A stretch of 64,000 nucleotides of DNA from Acidihalobacter_A sp037381185 (GCF_037381185.1 NZ_JARRQY010000018.1:21213-85212), one strand, 5' to 3'. Shown: positions 51,502 through 60,279, counted from the first letter of the stretch. The notes: generated by a model not told the origin, from the sequence alone. Program-made: numbers and translations.

Positions 51502-52077
51502 ATGGGCGAGCGGTTGCGCCTCATCGTCGGACTCGGCAATCCCGGTCCCAAATACGACCAGACCCGACACAATGCCGGGTTCTGGTTCGTTGATGAAGTG
51601 GCGCGGCGGCACGGCGCCCGCTGGCGTACCGAAGGCCGCTTCCTGGGCGAGACGGCGCGGGTCGCTATAGATGGCGCGGACGTCTGGCTGCTCAAGCCGT
51701 CCACCTACATGAACAAGAGCGGCCAGTCGGTCGCGGCGGTCACGGCGTTCTACAAGATCGCGCCGTCGCAGCTGGCGGTGGCTCACGATGAGATCGACCT
51801 GCCGCCGGGCGACGTCCGCTTCAAGTTCGGCGGCGGCCACGGTGGCCACAACGGCTTGCGGGATATCTTCTCCCATCTGGGACGGGACTTCTGGCGGGTA
51901 CGTCTCGGCGTCGGTCATCCGGGACATCGCGATCAGGTGATCGACTACGTATTGGGCCGGCCCGGCCGCGACGAACGGACGCAGATAGACATCTGTGTCG
52001 ACAAGGCTGCCGATCTGCTGCCCAAGCTGGTGGCGGGTGATACCGAGCGCGCCATGCATGCGCTCCACTCCAGATAG
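51502..52077 (+). CDS. pth: Peptidyl-tRNA hydrolase
   Basis: The product has 191 residues and releases tRNA from drop-off peptidyl-tRNA. It has the start LRLIVGLGNPGPKYDQTRHNAGF with catalytic H23, the segment LLKPSTYMNKSGQSV, and AHDEIDLPPGDVRFKFGGGHGGHNGL with the second active-site region. Length is normal. It is nine bases after rplY and followed by ychF. Confidence 0.97.
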   Translation: MGERLRLIVGLGNPGPKYDQTRHNAGFWFVDEVARRHGARWRTEGRFLGETARVAIDGADVWLLKPSTYMNKSGQSVAAVTAFYKIAPSQLAVAHDEIDLPPGDVRFKFGGGHGGHNGLRDIFSHLGRDFWRVRLGVGHPGHRDQVIDYVLGRPGRDERTQIDICVDKAADLLPKLVAGDTERAMHALHSR

Positions 52078-52089
52078 GACAAGAATCCC

Positions 52090-52986
52090 ATGGGCTTCAA
52101 ATGCGGTATCGTCGGTCTGCCTAACGTCGGCAAGTCAACCCTGTTCAACGCCCTCACCAAGGCAGGCATCCAGGCCGAGAACTATCCGTTCTGCACCATC
52201 GACCCCAACGTCGGCGTGGTGCCCATGCCCGATCCGCGGCTCGATGAGTTGGCCGAGATCGTCAAGCCGGAGAGAGTGCTGCCCACCACCATGGAGTTCG
52301 TGGACATCGCCGGTCTGGTGGCCGGAGCCTCGCAGGGCGAAGGGCTGGGCAACCAGTTCCTCGCGCATATCCGTGAGACCGACGCCATCGCCCAGGTCGT
52401 GCGCTGTTTCGACAACGATGACGTGATTCACGTCGCGGGTCGCGTCGATCCACTGGCCGACATCGAGGTCATCAGCACCGAGCTGGTGCTGGCGGACATG
52501 GATACCGTGGAAAAGGCGATCAAGCGCCTCGGCCGCGTAGCCAAGTCCGGCGACAAGGAGGCCGTGGCTCAACTGGCCCTGTGCGAGGGCCTGCAGGCGC
52601 ATCTCGACGGCGGCCGTGCCGCTCGCTCCATGGAGTTGGACGACGAACAGCGCCGTTTGCTGCGCGAACTGCACCTGATCGAGCCGGGGCTGGACCGGGT
52701 GATCCGCGCCGGCTACCGCCTGCTGGGCTTGCAGACCTTCTTCACCGCCGGGGTCAAGGAAGTCCGCGCCTGGACCGTGCGCCAGGGGGCGACCGCGCCG
52801 CAGGGCGCCGGGCGTATCCATACCGATTTCGAGAAGGGTTTCATTCGCGCCGAGGTCATCGCCTACGACGACTTTATCGCCTGCGGCGGCGAGCAGGGCG
52901 CCAAGGACGCCGGCAAGTGGCGCCTGGAGGGCAAGGACTACGTCATGCATGAGGGTGATGTGGTGCATTTCCGCTTCAACGTCTAA
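52090..52986 (+). CDS. ychF: YchF/Obg-family ATPase with an in-frame internal deletion
   Basis: The product has 298 residues, against about 363 in the family. The N-terminus (GFKCGIVGLPNVGKSTLFNALTKAG, the P loop) and C-terminal TGS domain (AGRIHTDFEKGFIRAEVIAYDDF) are normal. About 65 residues are missing at the junction RRLLRELHLI/EPGLDRVIRAGYRLL (near 52682), the part that in other YchF proteins carries the base-specificity NVNE motif and the end of the nucleotide-binding domain. The remaining protein probably cannot bind nucleotide normally. The reading frame is preserved. Confidence 0.9.
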   Translation: MGFKCGIVGLPNVGKSTLFNALTKAGIQAENYPFCTIDPNVGVVPMPDPRLDELAEIVKPERVLPTTMEFVDIAGLVAGASQGEGLGNQFLAHIRETDAIAQVVRCFDNDDVIHVAGRVDPLADIEVISTELVLADMDTVEKAIKRLGRVAKSGDKEAVAQLALCEGLQAHLDGGRAARSMELDDEQRRLLRELHLIEPGLDRVIRAGYRLLGLQTFFTAGVKEVRAWTVRQGATAPQGAGRIHTDFEKGFIRAEVIAYDDFIACGGEQGAKDAGKWRLEGKDYVMHEGDVVHFRFNV

Positions 52987-53060
52987 GAAGCATCCGAATC
53001 CTTCCGCCGCTTCTTGACTTGCAGGGCGCGGTTTCAGAGAATACGCGCCTTCCTGCACAT

Positions 53061-53137
53061 GGCTATGTAGCTCAGCTGGTTAGAGCACAGCACTCATAAT
53101 GCTGGGGTCGTTGGTTCGAATCCAACCATAGCCACCA
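53061..53137 (+). tRNA. tRNA-Met, elongator type (anticodon CAT)
   Basis: The cloverleaf has acceptor stem GGCTATG/CATAGCC, the anticodon loop CTCATAA with anticodon CAT, T arm TTGGTTCGAATCCAA, discriminator A and encoded CCA (53135-53137). The first acceptor pair G-C and the close likeness to E. coli elongator tRNA-Met exclude an initiator. It is the substrate of TmcA, whose gene is 5 kb away. Confidence 0.95.
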
Positions 53138-53203
53138 TCTCCAGAATCTGATTTTCAGGTTCCATTGTTCCCCGATCAGGCGCAGCCGATGGAGTCCGCG
53201 CCA

Positions 53204-54400
53204 ATGAGTTCACCGGCGCACACCCGTCGCGACCCTTTTCAGGCCAGGCGTTTGCCGCGCGGCGTATGGGCGCTGGGCTTCGGTTCGCTGTTCATGGATG
53301 CTTCTTCGGAGCTGATCCACAGCCTGTTGCCGATCTTCATGGCCAGCGTGCTGGGCGCGTCCATGGTCACCATCGGCCTCATCGAAGGCGTGGCCGAAGC
53401 GACCGCCTCGATCACCAAGGTCTTTTCCGGCGCACTCAGCGACTACCTGGGGCGGCGCAAGCTGCTCATGGTGTCCGGCTACGCATTGGCTGCGCTGTCC
53501 AAGCCCGTGTTTCCACTCGCCAACGCGATCGAGTGGGTGTTCGCGGCGCGTTTCGTCGACCGTATCGGCAAGGGCATGCGCGGTGCGCCGCGCGATGCGC
53601 TGTTGGCGGACATAACGCCGCCGGCGTTGCGTGGCGCCGCCTACGGATTGCGCCAGGCGCTGGATTCGGTGGGCGCCTTCATCGGGCCGTTGCTGGCGGC
53701 GCTGTTCCTGTTCTGGTTCGCTGACAACCTCGAGGCGGCGATGTGGGTGGCGGTGGTGCCCGCGTTCATTGCCGTCGCGCTGTTGATGGCCTATGTGCGC
53801 GAGCCGGAACGTCCGGTTCCGGCAGGCAAGGGGAAGGTTCCGCTTGCTCTTGAGGACATCAAGCGGCTGCCCCTGCGGTTCTGGATGGTGGTGCTGCTGG
53901 GGACGTTGTTCACGCTGACCCGCTTCAGCGAGGCGTTCCTGGTGCTGCGCGCGGAAAACGTCGGTTTGGCGCTGGGTTTCGTGCCGCTGGTGATGGTCGC
54001 CATGAACGTCGGCTACGCGCTGTTCGCCTACCCGGCGGGCGCAGCCGCGGACAGGCTCAGCCGTCGCGCGCTGCTGATCGTCGGCCTGTTGTTTCTCATC
54101 GCGGCCGATACGGTGTTGGCGCTGGCGTCCGGCGCGACGGCAGTGTTCGCGGGGGCGGCGCTGTGGGGGCTGCACATGGCCTTTACCCAGGGTTTGCTGT
54201 CCAAGCTGGTCGCGGATCACGCCCCGGCCACGCTGCGCGGCACGGCGTTCGGTATCTTCAACCTGGTGGTCGGGGTGGCGCTGCTGCTGGCGAGCGTCAT
54301 CGCCGGAGGCCTGTGGACGGCATTCGGGCCGGCGTTCACCTTTGCCGCTGGCGCCGGCTTTGCGCTTCTGGCCGTTCTGGGTCTGTTGTTCGCCCGCTGA
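53204..54400 (+). CDS. Major facilitator superfamily transporter
   Basis: The product has 398 residues and about twelve membrane segments. It has the MFS loop motif between segments 2 and 3 (GALSDYLGRRKLLMVSGY), and its counterpart in the second half is AAADRLSRRALLIVGLL. FVDRIGKGMRGAPRDALLAD is typical of a proteobacterial MFS group of unknown substrate. ATG 53204 has GGAG nine bases upstream; ATG 53189 is in frame. Confidence 0.9.
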   Translation: MSSPAHTRRDPFQARRLPRGVWALGFGSLFMDASSELIHSLLPIFMASVLGASMVTIGLIEGVAEATASITKVFSGALSDYLGRRKLLMVSGYALAALSKPVFPLANAIEWVFAARFVDRIGKGMRGAPRDALLADITPPALRGAAYGLRQALDSVGAFIGPLLAALFLFWFADNLEAAMWVAVVPAFIAVALLMAYVREPERPVPAGKGKVPLALEDIKRLPLRFWMVVLLGTLFTLTRFSEAFLVLRAENVGLALGFVPLVMVAMNVGYALFAYPAGAAADRLSRRALLIVGLLFLIAADTVLALASGATAVFAGAALWGLHMAFTQGLLSKLVADHAPATLRGTAFGIFNLVVGVALLLASVIAGGLWTAFGPAFTFAAGAGFALLAVLGLLFAR

Positions 54401-54402
54401 GA

Positions 54403-55022
54403 TCAGCCCCGATCTTTTTCGGCCGAGTTTTCGACCGGCAAGGTTTCGGCAGGCGGACCTCGCAGGTATTTTCGTCCGGTGAACGTGCCGGAGATCAGGC
54501 CGCTGCGCTCGGCGATGTCCATCAGGATCACGCCGCCGATGTGCAAGGTGATCAGTATGGCGATCAGTGCGAACAGCGCGACATGAGCATGTACGAGGCC
54601 GGTCGGGTAGGCGCGCGAGGCCTGGGGTGTGGGAGCCTCCGCCCCCGTTTTTGCGACTGCCGCGCTGTAGCCGGCATAGGGCGGCAGGTAGAGGTCGCCG
54701 CGCGCCAGGCTTACTGCGGTCCGCGCGGTAGCAGGGCGGACCACCGTGCGTGTGTATCGCCGAAGAAGCCGAGGTACACGCGCCACAGCAGGTTGAGCGC
54801 GAACAGGTAGGCGATATGGACATGCAGCGATTCGACGAAGTAGCGTCCGTCCGCGCTGAGTCCGAATTCGGTCTCGCGCAGCATGATGATGCCGGAGCCG
54901 ATCAGGGCGAACACGCATAGCGCGTTGATCCAGTGAAACCAGCGTAGTCCGGGGCTCCAGACGCGGTGTTCCTTGAGCGGTTCAGCCATGTCGTCGGTCG
55001 TGCATGAAGTGTCGTTGGGCAT
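54403..55022 (-). pseudogene. Cytochrome b561/HupC-type membrane cytochrome b, broken
   Basis: The first frame starts at 55022 (or ATG 54989) and encodes WSPGLRWFHWINALCVFALI and VHIAYLFALNLLWRVYLGFFG, the first two heme-binding membrane segments, then reaches a stop after ARWSALLPRGPQ near 54715. A second frame continues the same family with GDLYLPPYAGY, VHAHVALFALIAILITLHIGG and GLISGTFTGRKYL, ending at 54403. The third membrane segment and its flanks, about 60 residues in relatives, are missing at the junction. It would have passed electrons between quinols and an unknown partner. Confidence 0.75.
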
Positions 55023-55034
55023 AAATGTATCACC

Positions 55035-55928
55035 TTATGGGGGGCCTCCCAGGTCGAGTTGTTGGCGTAGGAAGCGGAGGAAGCGCGCGGCTGCGGCAGA
55101 GGGGGGTTCCCCGGCGATCAGCCTGAGTTCGCGTGTGAGGGGTGGACTCAGGGCGATGCTGGTCATGTTCGACCCCTCGTGCCGCAGCGCCAAGCGTGAC
55201 GCGAAACCGATGCCCAGTCCCTGGCGCACGGCTTCCTTGACGGCGGCGACGCCGGCCAGTGCTATGCCGAACCGCGGTTGCACGCCGGCCTCGCGGAAGG
55301 CCTGTTCAAGCTGCGCACGCGTGCCGGATCCACGCTCGCGCCAGATCAGCGGCTGTGTTGCCAGCAGATTTATCGGCAGACTGCGGCGTTGCGCCAGCGG
55401 GTGATCGCTGCGCAGCACGGCGACGATCTCGTCTCGGGCAATGATTTCGGCCTGCCGATCGTCAGGCAGATCAGTGTCGAGCGAACCTTCGGTCAGTGCT
55501 ATGTCGCAGTCCAGCAGCCTTGCCGCAACCTCGCGACTGTTGTAGCTGGCCAGTTCGATTTCAATGCCTGGGGCCTGTTCGCGAAAGGCGGCTACGACCG
55601 GCGGCAGCAAATAGGCGCCAAGGGTCTGGCTGGCGGTGATGCGCACCAGGCCTGATTCGGCGCTGGAAAGCGAGTCTGCCAGCGCTTGCGCGGCGTTCAG
55701 CGCATCGGATAGCCGCTGCGCTTCGACGTACAGGCGCTGCCCGGTGCCGGTCAGTGCGATGCCGCGCCCGGCGCGCCGGTACAGGGCTTCGCCAAGCGTT
55801 TCCTGCAGCCGCTTCAACTGATTGGAGACAGCGGGTTGGGTGAGATGCAGGCGCAGCGCGGCTGCGCCCACGCCGCCTTCGCGCACTACGGTGGCGAAGG
55901 TCAGCAGTTGCTCGGGATTGAGACGCAT
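55035..55928 (-). CDS. LysR-family transcriptional regulator
   Basis: The product has 297 residues: winged helix-turn-helix (RLNPEQLLTFATVVREGGVGAAALRLHLTQPAVSNQLKRL ends the recognition helix) and LysR effector domain (GLVRITASQTLGAYLLPPVVAAF). The sequence resembles CbbR/CysB-like LysR proteins. It is divergent from a TDT-family transporter across a 103-base AT-rich region that should contain its binding sites; that transporter is the probable target. Confidence 0.93.
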   Translation of the reverse strand: MRLNPEQLLTFATVVREGGVGAAALRLHLTQPAVSNQLKRLQETLGEALYRRAGRGIALTGTGQRLYVEAQRLSDALNAAQALADSLSSAESGLVRITASQTLGAYLLPPVVAAFREQAPGIEIELASYNSREVAARLLDCDIALTEGSLDTDLPDDRQAEIIARDEIVAVLRSDHPLAQRRSLPINLLATQPLIWRERGSGTRAQLEQAFREAGVQPRFGIALAGVAAVKEAVRQGLGIGFASRLALRHEGSNMTSIALSPPLTRELRLIAGEPPSAAAARFLRFLRQQLDLGGPP

Positions 55929-56031
55929 GAGTTTCTTATATCATTCTTTTATGTGATGTTTAAGCTAAATAAAGATAATTATTAATGATGTTCTCTTGTG
56001 GCTAAGCTGGGCTCTCTTTCTGGAGGTGCTC

Positions 56032-57153
56032 ATGAGACTGCGTCCGCTTACCCACAAACAGCGCCCGGCGGAAGTGATCCGCCACTTCACTCCCAACTGG
56101 TTCACCATGACCATGGGAACCGGAATCCTGCTGCTGATGATTCACGCCTTTCCTTACCGGTTCCCGGGGCAGGACGTGCTGGCGCACGGACTGTGGTGGG
56201 TGGACGTCGGCTTCTATGTGCTGTTCTCCGCGCTGTTTCTCGCCCGTTTGTTGCTGGAGGCCGATTCGGTACGGCACCTGCTCGAGCACCCGGTGCAGTC
56301 AATGTTTCTAGGTGCGATTCCCATGGGCCTCGTGCCGGTGATAAATGGTGGGCTGTTGTTCGGTATGCCGGTGCCCCTGGCATACGGACTCTGGTGGCTG
56401 GACGTACTGCTGGCGGTCGGCTTCGGCTGGTTGGTGCCGTTTTTCATGTTCACACGCCAGGAGCACAGCCTCAAGGACATGACTGCGGTGTGGCTGTTAC
56501 CTTTGGTCTCTTCGGAGGTGACGGCTTCTTCGGGTGGCTATCTGGCTCCGCATCTAGCCCATGAGACGGCGCAGGGGGTGATTGCGGTGAGCTATGTGCT
56601 GTGGGCTATGTCGGTGCCGTTGGCGCTGGGCGTGGTCGTGGTGGTGTTTCTGCGCCTGGCGTTGCACAAGCTGCCGCACCGGGCGATGGCGGCATCGGGC
56701 TGGCTGGTGCTGGGGCCTATCGGCACGGGGGCGCTGGCTCTGTTGGTGTTGGGCCAGGCGGCAGGGCCGGCGTTTGCCGGCACGCCCGTGGCCGAAGCGG
56801 CCGCCTTCGCGCGTCCTTTCGGTTTGCTCGTCGGGTTGTTGTTGTGGGGTTACGGCTTGTGGTGGTGGGGCATGGCCTGGTTCTTCACTCTGCGTTATCT
56901 GCGTGAGGGACTGCCGTTCAACATGGGTTGGTGGGGTTTTACTTTCCCTTTGGGGGTCTATACCGCATCGACGTTGATGCTTGCACAGCAGACGGGGTGG
57001 GCGGTTTTCGAGGCGTTCGGGGCCTTGCTGGTGCTGCAGTTGGCAGGTTTCTGGTGTGTGGTGGCAGCGCGCACTTTGCACGGCATGTGGCATGGCTATC
57101 TGTTCGATGCGCCGTGCCTGGCCGGCGAGGTGGGTGTTCAGGTGTCTTCGTAG
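56032..57153 (+). CDS. TDT-family (TehA/Ssu1-like) transporter
   Basis: The product has 373 residues with about ten membrane segments, starting HFTPNWFTMTMGTGILLLMI, the typical first segment of the tellurite-resistance/dicarboxylate transporter family. FTLRYLREGLPFNMGWWGFTFPLGVYTASTLML is the family's conserved late part. Members move dicarboxylates, tellurite-related anions, chloride or sulfite. With the LysR neighbour and a lithotroph-like background sulfite export is possible. GGAGG precedes ATG 56032. The 3' end overlaps greB by 16 bases, convergently. Confidence 0.9.
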   Translation: MRLRPLTHKQRPAEVIRHFTPNWFTMTMGTGILLLMIHAFPYRFPGQDVLAHGLWWVDVGFYVLFSALFLARLLLEADSVRHLLEHPVQSMFLGAIPMGLVPVINGGLLFGMPVPLAYGLWWLDVLLAVGFGWLVPFFMFTRQEHSLKDMTAVWLLPLVSSEVTASSGGYLAPHLAHETAQGVIAVSYVLWAMSVPLALGVVVVVFLRLALHKLPHRAMAASGWLVLGPIGTGALALLVLGQAAGPAFAGTPVAEAAAFARPFGLLVGLLLWGYGLWWWGMAWFFTLRYLREGLPFNMGWWGFTFPLGVYTASTLMLAQQTGWAVFEAFGALLVLQLAGFWCVVAARTLHGMWHGYLFDAPCLAGEVGVQVSS

Positions 57154-57638
57154 TCGACGTTGACGATCCAGTAGCGGCGTTCGCCCTGCGGAGTACGTAC
57201 GACGACTTCGTCGTCCACGGCGTGCTTGAGCAATGCTCTGGCCATCGGAGAGTCGATGCTGATGTTGCGGCGCGCTGGGTCGAACTCGTCGGCGCCGACG
57301 ATGCGTAACAGGAGTTCGTCGCCGTTTTCATCCTCCAACTGCACGCTGGCGCCGAAGAACACGCGCGAGCGCTCGCCCGGCGGGCGCTCCACGACCTTGA
57401 GTTCTGGCAGCCGTTTCTGCAGATAGCGGATGCGCCGATCGATCTCGCGCAGTTCCTTCTTGCGGTAGATGTATTCGGCGTTCTCCGAGCGATCGCCTTC
57501 GGCGGCAGCCGCGGCGAGGTGTTTGGTCACGTCCCGGCGGCGCAGCCACAGGCCATCGAGTTCGTCGCGCAGAGCGGCGATGCCGGTGGGGGTGATGTAT
57601 GGCGATGAGCGCGGCGGGGGTGGGCGCCAGCGTGGCAT
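57138..57638 (-). CDS. greB: Transcription elongation factor GreB
   Basis: The product has 166 residues. The N-terminal coiled coil (YITPTGIAALRDELDGLWLRRRDVTKHLAAAAAEGDRSENAEYIYRKK in its conserved order) carries the acidic D-S-E-N-A-EY tip that stimulates RNA polymerase to cleave backtracked RNA. The FKBP-like C-terminal domain has ISIDSPMARALLKHAVDDEVVV. GreB rather than GreA because of the YIYRKKELREIDRRIRYL segment. ATG 57638 is used. Confidence 0.95.
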   Translation of the reverse strand: MPRWRPPPPRSSPYITPTGIAALRDELDGLWLRRRDVTKHLAAAAAEGDRSENAEYIYRKKELREIDRRIRYLQKRLPELKVVERPPGERSRVFFGASVQLEDENGDELLLRIVGADEFDPARRNISIDSPMARALLKHAVDDEVVVRTPQGERRYWIVNVDYEDT

Positions 57639-57872
57639 GTCGGGCTCGGTGTGCTTGGGTGGATGCGGCGCAGTATAGGGCTTGTGGGTATTTCGGGAAG
57701 GTTTGTGCCTGGGGGTAACTCCAAGAGAGTTGATCGTTGTGAACGCTGGCGGTTGTCCTCGTGCGCAATTTGAGGTTCGGCTTTGAATTTGCGCAAACGA
57801 TTTCAACGCATTTGTTTATCACGGTGGTCTATTTCGTGCACGATTCGGCGTATGGCGTTTCGGTCTGCTGAT

Positions 57873-57938
57873 GTGACGCGCCCGCCCCGAAGGGTAAGGC
57901 GCAGGGATGCGCCGAACAAACCGGCTCGGGCGCGTCAC
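57873..57938. repeat. 66-base palindromic element with perfect 12-base arms
   Basis: GTGACGCGCCCG (57873-57884) and CGGGCGCGTCAC (57927-57938) are exact reverse complements. The 42-base loop holds a second hairpin (GGCGC-AGGGAT-GCGCC). The structure is like a BIME or REP pair. No coding potential. Confidence 0.65.
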
Positions 57939-58036
57939 CTCGATCAAGCGAATCCCCAGGCATCGAATCGCGCCCGAAATCAGCCGCCAAAGCCAGCAAA
58001 TACGCCATCTTCACTCGCACAAGATCAAAACCGAAA

Positions 58037-58064
58037 GCGCTGATTCGCGCCCGAAACGGGCCTC
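58037..58064. repeat. REP-like repeat, copy B
   Basis: This copy matches 41434-41461 at 27 of 28 positions. Here the repeat folds fully: GGCCC-type hairpin GCCCG-AAA-CGGGC inside GCGCTGA...TCAGCGC (58037-58068). Located about 95 bases upstream of tmcA. Confidence 0.55.
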
Positions 58065-58158
58065 AGCGCCAACGATGAGGACAGTTCTTACCGCATTGCA
58101 CGGCGATCCTCGTGATCAGCGATAATCCCGCCACTCCGTTGTCCGGCGCCTAGCACCC

Positions 58159-60279
58159 ATGCACGATCCATCCCGACACGATTTCTTCCGCCGCCTGCGC
58201 GCTCAGGCGCTGGTAGCGCGCCAACGGCGCGTCGTGTTGCTGGAGGGCGCCGCGGATTGGTACCGCGATGTCCTCGCGGCGCTGCCCGCTACACTGGGAA
58301 TCGACGCTACGCGCTGGTTCGGCACTCCGCCCCCAGGGTGGACGGAATTCTCCGGCAATGTTGGCGAGGTGCTGGGGCGTGAACTCGAGCTGGTCGGTGT
58401 GGACGTGCGTGCAGGGCTCGATCCCGACGCATTCGGTGCACTCACCGGCAGCCTGCGGGCCGGGGGGCTGCTCCTGCTCTGCGGGCCGCCGCTGGAGACA
58501 TGGCCGGAGTCGACGGCGGACGGGGACGCGGGCCGGCGGTTCCTGGCGAGATGGGCGAGGTTGCTGTCCGCGGCGGATGAGGTCACGAGGCTGATCCAGG
58601 GCGATGCATGGCCGCCGCTGCCCGCGCCGGGCGCCACGCGGGAACCCTTGTTACAGGATGCGGACGGCTGTCTCACTGCCGATCAGCGGAAGGCGGTGGA
58701 TGCCGTGTGTCGCGTGATGACGGGACATCGGCGGAGGCCGGTGGTGCTTACGGCCGACCGCGGGCGCGGCAAGTCGTCCGCCTTCGGTCTGGCTGCGGCG
58801 GTGCTGATGCGCGGGCACGCGGCGCGGGTGCTGGTGACCGGTCCGAGCCTGGCTGCGGCGGAGCCGTTGTTCGCCTGCGCCGCCGCGCGGTTGCCTCAGG
58901 CCAGACATGGGCGAGGTGTGCTGCATTGGGGGACGGCGGAGTTGCGGTTCGTGGCGCCCGATGCGCTGGTCCGCGAACCGCAGGAGACCGATCTGTTGCT
59001 GGTCGACGAGGCGGCGACCTTGCCGGTGGGGTTGTTGGGGAGTTTGCTGGAGCGCTATGCGCGTATCGCGTTCGCCACCACCGTGCATGGTTATGAAGGC
59101 AGCGGGCGTGCTTTTGCCGTGCGTTTCGGCGGGATTCTGGAGCGCCGTACGCCCGGCTGGCGTGGGGTCGGGCTCGAAGAGCCGGTGCGCTGGGCTTCGG
59201 GTGATCCGCTGGAGGAGCTGGATGCGCGCTTGCTGCTGCTCGATGCCGAGCCTGCCGCGGATGAGGTGGTGGCGCTGGCCTTGCCGGACGATTGTCGGCT
59301 CGAACGCATCGACCGCGACCGCCTGGTCGCGGATGAGGACGGTCTGCGGGAGCTGTTCGGCCTGCTGGTGCTGGCGCACTACCGTACCCGTCCGCGCGAT
59401 CTGCGCCAGTGGCTGGACGGCGAGGAGATATCTTTATGGGGGCTGCGGTACCGCGGTCATCTCGTCGGTGTGGCGGTTGCTGCCGATGAGGGAAGGCTGG
59501 ATGCGGAACTGGCCGCTGCGGTGGGCCGCGGCGAGCGGCGGGTACGCGGACATCTGATTGCGCAGTCGCTGGCTGCACATCTGGGCCGTGCGGAGGACGC
59601 CGGCCTGCGCGGCTTGCGTATCGTGCGCATTGCGGTGCATCCGGCTGCGCAGGGGCGTGGTCTGGGTGGGCGTTTGCTGAGGGGCGTGGCCGAGGCGGCG
59701 CTGGAGGATGGCGTGGACTGGGTCGGCGCCAGCTTCGGCGCCGAAGCCGACTTGCTGCGCTTTTGGTGTGCATCCGGATTTTCGGTCGTGCGCATGGGCT
59801 TCACGCGTGAAGCCACCAGCGGTGCACACGCCGCGTTGGCGCTACGCGGTCTGACGTCTTCGGGAAAGGTTTCGGCGGCGCGTGCCGCCGAGCGCTTCGC
59901 AGCGGGGCTGCCGGCCTGGTTGGGTGATTCCCTGCGTGCGCTCGAGCCGGAGCTGGCGTTCGAATTGCTGGCGCAGGCTGAATTGCCGGAGGTCGGCGCG
60001 GATGCGCTGCGCGAGGCGGAGCGTTTTGCCCGCGGCAGCTGCGAGTTCGAGGACGCTCTGCCTTGGCTGCGCGAACTCTGTCTGGCGCGGCTGGGAAGAG
60101 GCTGGAAGTCCGGTGCCGTGGCTACGGCGCTGGCCGAGGCGATGTTGGTGAGGCTGGTGCAGGCGCGGAGCTGGGCCGAGAGCGCTGCCCGCCTGGGATT
60201 GCCGGGGCGGGCTCAGATCGTCGGAGTGCTGCGGGAAGGCGTCGCGGCGCTGCTGCGTCCGCCGGGTTCAGAGGCGTGA
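58159..60279 (+). CDS. tmcA: tRNA(Met) cytidine acetyltransferase
   Basis: The product has 706 residues and acetylates the wobble cytidine of elongator tRNA-Met, using acetyl-CoA and ATP. It has an N-terminal DUF1726 region, then a helicase-like module with Walker A LTADRGRGKSSAFGLA and DEAA-type Walker B LLLVDEAATLPVGLLGSLL, then the GNAT domain with VRIAVHPAAQGRGLGGRLLRG and the C-terminal tRNA-binding tail. Convergent with coq7, 3' ends overlapping by 12 bases. Its substrate tRNA gene is at 53.06 kb. Confidence 0.96.
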   Translation: MHDPSRHDFFRRLRAQALVARQRRVVLLEGAADWYRDVLAALPATLGIDATRWFGTPPPGWTEFSGNVGEVLGRELELVGVDVRAGLDPDAFGALTGSLRAGGLLLLCGPPLETWPESTADGDAGRRFLARWARLLSAADEVTRLIQGDAWPPLPAPGATREPLLQDADGCLTADQRKAVDAVCRVMTGHRRRPVVLTADRGRGKSSAFGLAAAVLMRGHAARVLVTGPSLAAAEPLFACAAARLPQARHGRGVLHWGTAELRFVAPDALVREPQETDLLLVDEAATLPVGLLGSLLERYARIAFATTVHGYEGSGRAFAVRFGGILERRTPGWRGVGLEEPVRWASGDPLEELDARLLLLDAEPAADEVVALALPDDCRLERIDRDRLVADEDGLRELFGLLVLAHYRTRPRDLRQWLDGEEISLWGLRYRGHLVGVAVAADEGRLDAELAAAVGRGERRVRGHLIAQSLAAHLGRAEDAGLRGLRIVRIAVHPAAQGRGLGGRLLRGVAEAALEDGVDWVGASFGAEADLLRFWCASGFSVVRMGFTREATSGAHAALALRGLTSSGKVSAARAAERFAAGLPAWLGDSLRALEPELAFELLAQAELPEVGADALREAERFARGSCEFEDALPWLRELCLARLGRGWKSGAVATALAEAMLVRLVQARSWAESAARLGLPGRAQIVGVLREGVAALLRPPGSEA

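Larger units (their letters stand above)
57639..58158. other. Intergenic region rich in palindromic repeats
   Basis: About 520 bases between the divergent greB and tmcA genes. No open frame looks coding. It contains a long inverted repeat (57873-57938) and a REP-like repeat (58037-58064), described separately. Promoters for both flanking genes must lie here but were not resolved. Confidence 0.5.

Noticed and set aside
53210..54823. 537-codon minus-strand frame opposite the MFS gene
   Set aside because: Arginine/glutamine/histidine-rich composition typical of a GC-rich antisense frame; the MFS protein has clear membrane segments and motifs.
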